Source of the DNA: an uncultured Burkholderiales bacterium
GTDB lineage: Bacteria; Pseudomonadota; Gammaproteobacteria; Burkholderiales; Thiobacillaceae
Direction of reading: 5' to 3'
NCBI GenBank assembly: GCA_937949525.1
Contig: CALEDT010000023.1
Coordinates: 1 to 35,136 of the forward strand
Length of the DNA stretch: 35,136 bases
Below, piece after piece: positions 1 through 5,908 of the stretch. Within the stretch, counting starts at the first letter, position 1, and every line of letters begins with the position of its first letter. The notes under the pieces were generated by a model. That model had not been told where the DNA came from. It saw only the letters and a program-made list of their open reading frames with translations, and did not search any database. Made by a program: the position numbers and the translations under genes.

Positions 1-46
1 CAGCGCCCAAGCCACATCACCACGTTACCCCGTGGATCAGGGTCGG

Positions 47-233
47 GCGCTTTTCGCCCCTCTCTTGACTCGCCGCCACGTATCGCGCGGCCGGCGGATT
101 GAATGCTGTTTGTTTCCAGTCGCCAGCTACGACTCATCGAAGGCATTACGCGCTTCGAGTGAATGAGCGCATTGTATGGCTCCGATTCAAGAACGCAACT
201 GCTAAACAGTGCGTTTTGGCGCGCTTTTCGCCC
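47..233 (+). repeat. 13-base direct repeat pair GCGCTTTTCGCCC
   Basis: The sequence GCGCTTTTCGCCC occurs at 47-59 and again at 221-233, 174 bases apart, both upstream of the AcaB-like gene. The first copy is part of a short hairpin (GGGCG-CTTTT-CGCCC, 45-59); the second is not. The pair could be binding sites for an element regulator, or chance in a GC-rich region. Only the repetition itself is seen. Confidence 0.45.
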
Positions 234-261
234 TCGTTTCAGGTTTCTTGCTTCGTAGCAT

Positions 262-289
262 GGCCTCCTGTCCATCGTTTCGGGAGGTT
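262..289 (+). promoter_or_regulatory. Hairpin sequestering the Shine-Dalgarno of the AcaB-like gene
   Basis: Bases 262-270 can pair with 281-289 around a 10-base loop. The core CCTCC (264-268) pairs perfectly with GGAGG (283-287), which is the strong ribosome binding site lying 5 bases before the ATG at 293. G-C and G-T pairs extend the stem. If it forms in the mRNA it would hide the Shine-Dalgarno and limit translation. The pairing is seen; regulation is inferred. Confidence 0.45.
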
Positions 290-292
290 TTC

Positions 293-943
293 ATGGCAAC
301 TGCATCGCGAGACAACTCCAAGAGCCACCCCTACTTCACCCAGAAGGTCAAGCTCCACTCGCTCCATGCTCAACAGGTATTCGACCGCGGCTTCGAGCTT
401 GGCGCGAGCGCCATCTTTTCTCTCTCCGTCGTCTTGAGGATCATCGGCACCGACCAGCAGGCCCGTGATGTGGAAGGGGTCGTGGATGAGCGTCTGAACA
501 AGGCGTTCGAGGACATCCGCGGCGAAGCGGCGCGTCTCGAAAAGCTGGCGGAAGCAAACGGCATCGAGTTCAAGGGCATCGAATATTCCCGCCCCAAGGA
601 AGTGGAGGCGAAGATCACGTCCCCCCGTGCCGTGCGATACCTGGGACTCATCCGTGAGTTCGACAGTATGGTGGCCAAGCTCGACACCCTCTGGCTTTCC
701 GGTGTGGTTCCTGATGGCAACTACTCGCGCAGTATCTACGAATGGAAGCGCCGTCTGCTCCGCCTGGCTGGCGGCATCCGGTCGATTGCCGGCCGGGCCA
801 TGATTGCTGCACGCAAGAAAGGCGGACAGGTCGCCGAAAAAGCTATGGATGGGGCCGGGATCGAAGTCGCAATCCAGGCGGACACGCCCGAAGCGACGGC
901 GGAAGCGGATGCTACCGAGGCCGCTGCCCAGACCACCGCATAG
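293..943 (+). CDS. AcaB/DUF1845-like integrating conjugative element protein
   Basis: This 216-residue protein resembles the AcaB / DUF1845 family (integrating conjugative element protein PFL_4669 type). Members are encoded in conjugative elements, and some are annotated as transcriptional regulators. Features shared with the family are VKLHSLHAQQVF near the N terminus and the block SPRAVRYLGLIREFD followed by LDTLWLSGV. The last 30 residues are rich in Ala, Thr and Glu and look disordered. The ATG at 293 is chosen because GGGAGG lies just before it; an upstream in-frame start at 209 has no such site. The TnpB-like gene follows after 45 bp, so the two may share a transcript. A small hairpin (933-950) spans the stop codon. 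The family call comes from recalled motifs and is moderate; the molecular role is not shown by the sequence. Confidence 0.6.
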   Translation: MATASRDNSKSHPYFTQKVKLHSLHAQQVFDRGFELGASAIFSLSVVLRIIGTDQQARDVEGVVDERLNKAFEDIRGEAARLEKLAEANGIEFKGIEYSRPKEVEAKITSPRAVRYLGLIREFDSMVAKLDTLWLSGVVPDGNYSRSIYEWKRRLLRLAGGIRSIAGRAMIAARKKGGQVAEKAMDGAGIEVAIQADTPEATAEADATEAAAQTTA

Positions 944-988
944 TTGGTGGGGCTATCCGATTTCCATGATTGCTTTCAAATTCTCCTC

Positions 989-2449
989 ATGCCCACCAAG
1001 AAGATCGCCATCTATCGCACCGACCTGCTGCCACACCGGATGAACCCCGGCAAGGAGACGAAGGTGCGCGCGCTGCTTGCCGCCTGGCGAAAAGCAGCGG
1101 TGGCCGAAGCCGCTTTCCAATGGCGCCTGGTGTTCACTGAGGGCCGACCAAACAAAAGGCACAAGGCCAAGCTGTCGGAGCAAGCAATAGGTGCCGCCTA
1201 CCAGCAGATGGTGCGCTGGCAGGTGGTCGGCCAGATCGAGTCCTGGCTCTCCAACCGGTCGAATGAATTCCGCGATCTGGTGAACGGCTCCAGCCTCGAT
1301 CCCGCGGTCAAGCACCAGATCCATTTCATCAACCGCTGGCTGGCTTGGTTCGACCCCAAGCCGCTCAAGATGAAGGATGGCGCCGAGATACCCGAGGAGG
1401 TGCGCCGGCTCGCCCGGACGATCTTTCGGCGGCTGCTCAACCGCCACCGCAAGCCTAACTTCTCGCGCGCCTCGATGGTCATCGACCAGCGCTGCATCGC
1501 CCTGGCGCCGGCCAGCCGCGCCTCTACTCACCCCCTGTGGGCCCGGCTCTCGACGCTCGACAAGGGCCGACGCATCGAGGTGCCGCTCGCCACCTACGAC
1601 CACTTCGAGCGCCGGCAGGGGAAGCGGGCGCTGTCGGTGCAAGTCATGGAGCGGGAAGGCCAGATCGTCTTCGGCGTCATGACCGATGTCGCCGAGGACT
1701 TCGCCGCCAGCCGAGAAGCCTATCGCCCGCGCTGCGAGGCGCTAGCCCTGGATATCGGCCTCAAGACCCTCTTCGCCACGAACCAGGGCGACCTGCTGGG
1801 CCGGGGTTGGCTGGAGCGGCTGCAGCAGATCGACCGCAAGCTCACGAAGCTTGCCGCCTATCGGCAGGCCCACGGCCTGAAGGTGCGCTCGCCCAGGTAC
1901 AGGCGCTACGTCGAAGGCCTGCGCGGCTTCGTTCGCTCCGAGGTCGGCCGGGTACTCAACCGCTTGGTGGAAACCCATGCGCCGGCGGAGATCGTCATCG
2001 AGCGCATCGCCTTCCGCAATCAGGCGCTCACCAGGCGCCTGAACCGGCTGCTGACGCTGATCGGCAAGCGCGAGATCGCCCGGAAGCTCCAGGACCTCAA
2101 CGAGAGGTTCGGCATCACCACCACCGAAGTCCCGGCGGCCTATTCCTCGCAGGAGGACAGCGCCTGCGGCTACGTGGATACCAGGAACCGCCCGCGGCAG
2201 GAGGCATTCTGCTGCCGCTGGTGCGGCCATAAACGGCATGCCGACGTGAATGCCGCCAGAAATCTGCTTGCCCGACGTTCGGGCAAGACGACAGATCTCC
2301 GGCGACCGAAGCAGGCCATCCTCGTTGAGCTGGTACGCCGGTTCAACGAGAGATTCACCCGGCCCAAGGGTGGGCCGGCCGATCCTCGTCTCTCCAACCC
2401 CTACTTCAGGCAGTGGAAGGCGCAGGTGACGTTAACTGAGCCGTGTTGA
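989..2449 (+). CDS. TnpB/Cas12-like RuvC nuclease without an IS605 context
   Basis: This 486-residue protein has the split RuvC fold of TnpB (IS200/IS605 OrfB) and Cas12 nucleases. RuvC-I is LALDIGLKTLF (Asp255), RuvC-II is IVIERIAF (Glu338) and RuvC-III is HADVNAARNLL (Asp419), so all three catalytic acids are present. The zinc-ribbon insert between II and III has Cys393 and Cys409-x2-Cys412, but the expected first cysteine is Asp390. The protein is longer than typical TnpB (about 400): it has about 250 residues before RuvC-I and about 65 after RuvC-III. No TnpA gene or transposon ends are seen. TnpB guide RNAs usually overlap and follow the gene's 3' end, but here a helicase starts 27 bp later. 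The ATG at 989 is the first sensible start; a TTG at 944 directly abuts the previous stop. Family membership is firm; guide use, targeting and role are unknown. Confidence 0.85.
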   Translation: MPTKKIAIYRTDLLPHRMNPGKETKVRALLAAWRKAAVAEAAFQWRLVFTEGRPNKRHKAKLSEQAIGAAYQQMVRWQVVGQIESWLSNRSNEFRDLVNGSSLDPAVKHQIHFINRWLAWFDPKPLKMKDGAEIPEEVRRLARTIFRRLLNRHRKPNFSRASMVIDQRCIALAPASRASTHPLWARLSTLDKGRRIEVPLATYDHFERRQGKRALSVQVMEREGQIVFGVMTDVAEDFAASREAYRPRCEALALDIGLKTLFATNQGDLLGRGWLERLQQIDRKLTKLAAYRQAHGLKVRSPRYRRYVEGLRGFVRSEVGRVLNRLVETHAPAEIVIERIAFRNQALTRRLNRLLTLIGKREIARKLQDLNERFGITTTEVPAAYSSQEDSACGYVDTRNRPRQEAFCCRWCGHKRHADVNAARNLLARRSGKTTDLRRPKQAILVELVRRFNERFTRPKGGPADPRLSNPYFRQWKAQVTLTEPC

Positions 2450-2476
2450 TGTCCAATCACGGAAATCGGATGCCCG

Positions 2477-4186
2477 TTGGTGAAACTCAACCCCTATCAA
2501 GAGCGCGCCGTTACGGCGTCCGGCCACTGCACGATTCTCGCCTGCCCTGGATCCGGCAAAACCCGGGTTCTCTCGGCACGGGCGGCGAGGCTGCTGGCCA
2601 ATCACCCAAAGGGGCGGCTGTGCGCGGTTACCTTCACCCGTGACGCCGCCGAAGAACTCCGATCGCGGATCCTTGCTACGTGCGGTCAGGACCATGCGCG
2701 GCGCTTGGCTGTCGGCACCTTCCACTCGCTGGCGCTAGCCCAGATCAAGCGGTTCAGCCGAAGCAAACCGCCGCGCTTGCTGTCTGAAGGTGAGCGCCTG
2801 GCCGTTCTGCGCCGCTGCTGGAAACAGCACGTACCAAACGTCTCATTCGACGACGTCGTGCAAGCCGTCGATGCAACCAAGGCCAAGCTCGCCCCTGTAC
2901 CGTTCACCGATCCGTCGCTCGAGTCCGTGTTCAATGGCTACCAGGAACTCATGGAATCCGAGGGGGCCATGGACTTCGCGGACCTGCTGCTGCTCTCGGT
3001 ACGTCGAATGGCAAGTGGCGACATGCCACCGCTCCCGATCCGCTGGCTGCTGGTGGATGAGGCGCAGGACATGGACGAAGTGCAGATGGAGTGGATTCTT
3101 CTTCACGCACGCTCCAGCGTCGAAGTTACTCTGGTTGGAGACGATGATCAGAGTCTTTACGCTTTCCGTCACGCACTCGGCTATGCCGGCTTGCGTATGG
3201 TGACAGATGCGCTGTCATCATTGGAAACGACACTGCCCATCAACTACCGCTGTCCTCCAAACATCCTGAATCATGCCGCCAAACTGATCGCCCACAACCG
3301 CAACCGGGCCGTTAAAAAGATCACCGCTCACCGCGAAGATGCCGGCGAGATCCGGGTAATCCGCGCCCCCGACCGCTGGGCCGAGGTCGATCAGATCGTC
3401 GGGACCATCAGGAAGGGGGCTCAGGACGATGAATGGGCAATCCTCGCCCGAACCAATCTGATCCTCGATGTTGTCGAGCTGGCCTTGTCCGACATCGACA
3501 GGCCATGCGTCCGCTCCGGTGGCAAGAGCGTTTGGGAGCACTCGATTGGCAGCGTGTTTTCCGGGCTGTTACGTTCAGTCGTGAATGATTCCTGGACTGG
3601 ACTGGCGAACGCCCTCTCTTTCTGCGGCATCCACGCTGAGTGGGTCAATGGGCATTCGCGGCGTTCGTTCGGAGGCTGCGCTGCTCGTCTGGAATCCGGC
3701 ATCGAACAGGCCCCGGAAGAGGACGGCACCCGGAAGGCGCTCCTGCGCCTCCGTATGGGTCTTGCCTCGTGGCGCGACCAGGCGGCGAAGGGGCGGCCGA
3801 CGCTCGTCGTCCATGGCGTCGCCGCTTTCCTGTCCGATTACTGCAAACCAAACCAGGCGAATCTATTGAGAAAGCTGGAGGCATCCATTGCCAGGATGCC
3901 CGGTTCCCTTGCCCAGCGGCTTTCGATCCTAGGACGGTCCAGTACGAATCGCCACAAGCCCGCCGTGCAGATCATGACGCTGCACGCTTCGAAAGGCCTC
4001 GAATTCGACAACGTCTGGATCATGGGTTGCGAGGATGGCAACCTGCCGCACACGGATTCGACGGAGGAGGATGAAAGACGCCTCCTCTATGTCGGCATGA
4101 CGCGGGCTCGGCACAGACTGATCCTGAGCAGCGCCATGGAGGAGGGGTTGGAGTCGCGGTTTCTGGAGGAAGCCGGACTAGAGTGA
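2477..4186 (+). CDS. UvrD/Rep-type superfamily 1 DNA helicase
   Basis: This 569-residue protein is a 3'-5' SF1A helicase of the UvrD/Rep/PcrA kind. Motifs run in order: Q-motif NPYQERAV, Walker A CPGSGKT (residues 23-29), Ia AVTFTRDAAEEL, Walker B LLVDEAQD (Asp194-Glu195), III GDDDQSLYAFR (about 220), IV INYRCPPNIL, V TLHASKGLEFD and VI YVGMTRAR (about 538). It is shorter than chromosomal UvrD (about 720) and has no added nuclease domain. The start is TTG at 2477 or GTG at 2480. The gene lies 27 bp after the TnpB-like nuclease on the same strand, so co-transcription is likely. Alternative roles are element replication or repair during transfer. The helicase call is firm; a functional link to the nuclease is inferred only from adjacency. 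Confidence 0.92.
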   Translation: MVKLNPYQERAVTASGHCTILACPGSGKTRVLSARAARLLANHPKGRLCAVTFTRDAAEELRSRILATCGQDHARRLAVGTFHSLALAQIKRFSRSKPPRLLSEGERLAVLRRCWKQHVPNVSFDDVVQAVDATKAKLAPVPFTDPSLESVFNGYQELMESEGAMDFADLLLLSVRRMASGDMPPLPIRWLLVDEAQDMDEVQMEWILLHARSSVEVTLVGDDDQSLYAFRHALGYAGLRMVTDALSSLETTLPINYRCPPNILNHAAKLIAHNRNRAVKKITAHREDAGEIRVIRAPDRWAEVDQIVGTIRKGAQDDEWAILARTNLILDVVELALSDIDRPCVRSGGKSVWEHSIGSVFSGLLRSVVNDSWTGLANALSFCGIHAEWVNGHSRRSFGGCAARLESGIEQAPEEDGTRKALLRLRMGLASWRDQAAKGRPTLVVHGVAAFLSDYCKPNQANLLRKLEASIARMPGSLAQRLSILGRSSTNRHKPAVQIMTLHASKGLEFDNVWIMGCEDGNLPHTDSTEEDERRLLYVGMTRARHRLILSSAMEEGLESRFLEEAGLE

Positions 4187-4293
4187 AATGCGTCGGGTTT
4201 GTGCGCTTTTGACCATCGGTTTGCCGTCGGCTGTTCTGTTTAATTCCGACAGATTGCATAGGGCCGGCCAAGTCTTCTGAGGACTCGACGCCC

Positions 4294-4656
4294 TTGGCAG
4301 TCACGTACCGTACCGAACCCCGACTCATGCGCACGCTCGACCTCAAGGAGGCAGCAGCTTTCCTCCATATCCACCCGGTCACCCTGCTCCGCAAGGCACA
4401 GGCTGGCGAAATCCCCGGAGCCAAGCCGGGCAAGTGCTGGATTTTTCTGGACATTGACCTAGCTGATTACCTGCGCTCAAATTACGCCCGGCGAGCGTCG
4501 AGCGATGGTGGTGGAAAGGAGAAATTCCCATGCCCATCTATCGACGGAAAGGATCGTCGATCTGGTATTTCGACATTAACGTCAACGGACGACGAGTACG
4601 CCGAAGCACTGGGACTGACGACAGGAAGAAGGCCCAAGAGTACTACGACCGCCTGA
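4294..4656 (+). CDS. Excisionase-like helix-turn-helix protein overlapping the integrase
   Basis: A 120-residue protein whose first half is a MerR/excisionase-type HTH domain (HTH_17): LDLKEAAAFLHIHPVTLLRK is the helix-turn-helix and the following GEIPGAKPGKCWIF is the wing. Such proteins direct excision or regulate the neighbouring integrase. The TTG at 4294 has a GAGG site about 11 bases upstream; the ATG at 4327 is the alternative, without a clear site. The reading frame continues 127 bp into the integrase gene in another frame. The C-terminal EYAEALGLTTGRRPKSTTT resembles C-termini of similar HTH-integrase pairs, so the overlap looks real rather than a sequencing slip. The recalled similarity needs alignment. 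DNA binding is likely; the excisionase role is inferred. Confidence 0.75.
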   Translation: MAVTYRTEPRLMRTLDLKEAAAFLHIHPVTLLRKAQAGEIPGAKPGKCWIFLDIDLADYLRSNYARRASSDGGGKEKFPCPSIDGKDRRSGISTLTSTDDEYAEALGLTTGRRPKSTTTA

Positions 4657-5636
4657 AAGTCCAGCTTTGGGAACAGGAGCGGCTCGGCACGAAGCGCCGT
4701 TACACTTGGCGTGAGGCCATTGTCCGCTACATCCGCGAGGCGACGACCGAAGGCAAGGCATCGCTGGAAAACGACAAGCACGCGTTGCGCTGGCTTGACC
4801 CCTATCTCGGCAACAAGCATCTCGACGAGATCGACAAGGCGCTGGTGGACCACATCATCGCCGAACGGCAAAAGCCCTACGTCCGGGTCTACAAAACCGG
4901 ACAGAAGCGTGAATGCGCGCCTGGCGTCGACACGGTCAATCGCTTTCTCACCACCTTTCGCGCTGTACTGCACAAGGCGCGGGACGAGTGGGAATGGATC
5001 GACAGGGTGCCAAAGGTCAAGGCTCTCAAAGGGGCGAAAAACCGTGTCCGTTGGATCACGCGCGAGGAAGCAGACAAGTTAATCGCGGAATTGCCGACAC
5101 ATCTGGCTGCCATGGCTGAATTCAGCCTGCAGACAGGGCTCCGGCGGGCCAATGTGACGCACCTGGAGTGGTCCCAAGTGGATTTGGCGCGAAAAACCGC
5201 CTGGGTACTTGGCGAAAACACCAAGAACCGCAAGGCGCTGGCGGTACCGCTCACCGACAAGGCGGTGGCGATCCTCCAGGCCCAGAAGGCAGCGCAGGAG
5301 CAGTACCTGGCCCAGCGCGAGCAACCCTTGCGTTGGGTCTTTGCCAAGACCAGCAAACCCGTCCATCAAACGAGTACCCGGGCTTGGCGGGAAGCATTGA
5401 AACGAGCAGGAATAGAGGACTTTTGCTGGCACGATCTGCGACACACGTGGGCGAGCTGGCATGTGCAGAACGGAACACCCCTGCACGTCCTCCAGGAGTT
5501 GGGCGGATGGTCGTCGATCAAGATGGTGCAGCGGTACGCCCACTTGAGCGGAGAGCATCTGCGGGTCTGGGTGGAGCGCCCATCGCTACAGCTGGTGGTG
5601 GACAACAGCCAAGGCCGCACCGGAGCGGACGGGTAG
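4530..5636 (+). CDS. Tyrosine-type site-specific integrase
   Basis: A 368-residue tyrosine recombinase that would integrate and excise the element by strand exchange at attachment sites. The N-terminal arm (about 1-55) has an AP2-like SIWYFDINVNGRR motif and is followed by a SAM-like core-binding domain (about 60-175). The catalytic domain carries Arg205 (TGLRRANV), a Lys-containing beta hairpin (NTKNRKALAVPL), His301-x2-Arg304 (WHDLRHTW), Trp327 in the last His/Trp position (GGWSS) and the nucleophile Tyr336 (RYAHLS). All catalytic positions are intact, so the enzyme looks functional. The ATG at 4530 is preceded by AAAGGAG. The gene ends 88 bp from the tRNA-Val 3' end, which is the predicted integration site. 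No frameshift is seen. Confidence 0.95.
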   Translation: MPIYRRKGSSIWYFDINVNGRRVRRSTGTDDRKKAQEYYDRLKVQLWEQERLGTKRRYTWREAIVRYIREATTEGKASLENDKHALRWLDPYLGNKHLDEIDKALVDHIIAERQKPYVRVYKTGQKRECAPGVDTVNRFLTTFRAVLHKARDEWEWIDRVPKVKALKGAKNRVRWITREEADKLIAELPTHLAAMAEFSLQTGLRRANVTHLEWSQVDLARKTAWVLGENTKNRKALAVPLTDKAVAILQAQKAAQEQYLAQREQPLRWVFAKTSKPVHQTSTRAWREALKRAGIEDFCWHDLRHTWASWHVQNGTPLHVLQELGGWSSIKMVQRYAHLSGEHLRVWVERPSLQLVVDNSQGRTGADG

Positions 5637-5660
5637 TTTTGTCACAGTTTCGGCACAGCA

Positions 5661-5687
5661 AAAGAAAAAGCCGCACTTGGCGGCTTT
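5661..5687 (-). terminator. Rho-independent terminator of tRNA-Val
   Basis: An 8-bp stem (5667-5674 with 5680-5687, AAAGCCGC/GCGGCTTT) closes a 5-base loop. On the minus strand it is followed by a T-rich tract (complement of 5661-5669), as expected for an intrinsic terminator of the minus-strand tRNA gene 38 bp upstream. On the plus strand the tail is T-poor after three Ts, so it would act weakly for the integrase. Confidence 0.75.
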
Positions 5688-5724
5688 CTCTGATGCTGCA
5701 ACTACCTGATTTTCTGCTGAAAAT

Positions 5725-5770
5725 TGGTAGGCGCGATAGGACTCGAACCTACGACCCCCACCATGTCAAG
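5725..5770. other. Predicted attachment site (att) at the tRNA-Val 3' end
   Basis: Tyrosine integrases next to tRNA genes commonly use the 3' part of the tRNA (T-arm and acceptor) as the crossover identity block. The integrase gene is 88 bp away and oriented toward this tRNA end. No second copy of this block was noticed in 1-5700, so the matching site should lie left of the window. The limits given are approximate and inferred, not read from a repeat. Confidence 0.45.
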
Positions 5771-5801
5771 GTGGTGCTCTAACCAGCTGAGCTACGCGCC
5801 T
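5725..5801 (-). tRNA. tRNA-Val (anticodon GAC)
   Basis: A complete 77-base cloverleaf on the minus strand. The acceptor stem AGGCGCG pairs perfectly with CGCGCCT and is followed by A and an encoded CCA. The D-arm contains AGCTCAGCTGGTTAGAGC, the anticodon stem CACC/GGTG holds loop TTGACAT (GAC, valine), and the T-arm has GGTTCGAGTCC. It has its own promoter (5815-5843) and terminator (5661-5687). The integrase of the left-hand element lies next to its 3' end, and the gene is intact, as usual when an element restores the tRNA on integration. Confidence 0.97.
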
Positions 5802-5814
5802 GAGGTCGGGGCGC

Positions 5815-5843
5815 ATTCTAGCGAAGCGGGGCGCGGACGGCAA
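5815..5843 (-). promoter_or_regulatory. Sigma-70 promoter of tRNA-Val
   Basis: On the minus strand TTGCCG (-35, 5838-5843) and TAGAAT (-10, 5815-5820) are separated by exactly 17 bases. A GC-rich discriminator (GCGCCCC) lies just downstream, typical of stable-RNA promoters subject to stringent control. The tRNA begins 14 bases after the -10 box, leaving a short leader for RNase P to remove. Confidence 0.8.
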
Positions 5844-5852
5844 CGCGGATTT

Positions 5853-5880
5853 TTGCTCAGGGCACACCGGCGGATAGAAT
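5853..5880 (+). promoter_or_regulatory. Possible metG promoter
   Basis: TAGAAT at 5875-5880 is a five-of-six -10 box 28 bases before the metG ATG. The upstream partner is weak (TTGCTC at 5853-5858, 16-base spacer). It lies back to back with the tRNA-Val promoter, so the two may affect each other. Tentative. Confidence 0.4.
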
Positions 5881-5908
5881 TCATGGTTCTTTCCGTCCGC
5901 GCCGCGCC

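Larger units (their letters stand above)
1..292. other. Non-coding stretch upstream of the AcaB-like gene
   Basis: No convincing gene is seen here. The stretch holds a 13-base direct repeat (47-59 and 221-233), a small GGGCG/CGCCC hairpin at 45-59 with a four-T loop segment, and a hairpin that pairs with the ribosome binding site of the next gene (262-289). No CRISPR-like array is visible. A promoter is likely but none could be placed with confidence. TTGACT at 65-70 has no good -10 partner at the right distance. Confidence 0.5.
1..5725. mobile_element. Right end of an integrated element (ICE or genomic island) in tRNA-Val
   Basis: A tyrosine integrase gene ends about 90 bp from the 3' end of a tRNA-Val gene, with an excisionase-like HTH gene just before it. 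An AcaB/DUF1845-like protein, a family tied to integrating conjugative elements, lies further left. Everything to the right of the tRNA is ordinary chromosome (metG, map, glnD). This is the usual layout of an element integrated at a tRNA 3' end. The left end, the second attachment site and any conjugation genes lie outside the window, so it cannot be said whether the element is intact or mobile. Confidence 0.72.

Noticed and set aside
933-950. CCACC/GGTGG hairpin across the AcaB-like stop codon as a terminator
   Set aside because: The stem is only five to six pairs and there is no T-run after it, so termination between the first two element genes is unlikely.
944-988. Upstream TTG start (944) for the TnpB-like gene adding 15 residues
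   Set aside because: It directly abuts the previous stop, has no ribosome site of its own, and the added residues (MVGLSDFHDCFQILL) look like untranslated leader.
1-5700. CRISPR array or tracr-like repeat near the RuvC nuclease
   Set aside because: No regularly spaced repeat of 24-40 bases was seen; only a single 13-base pair of repeats exists, too short and too few.
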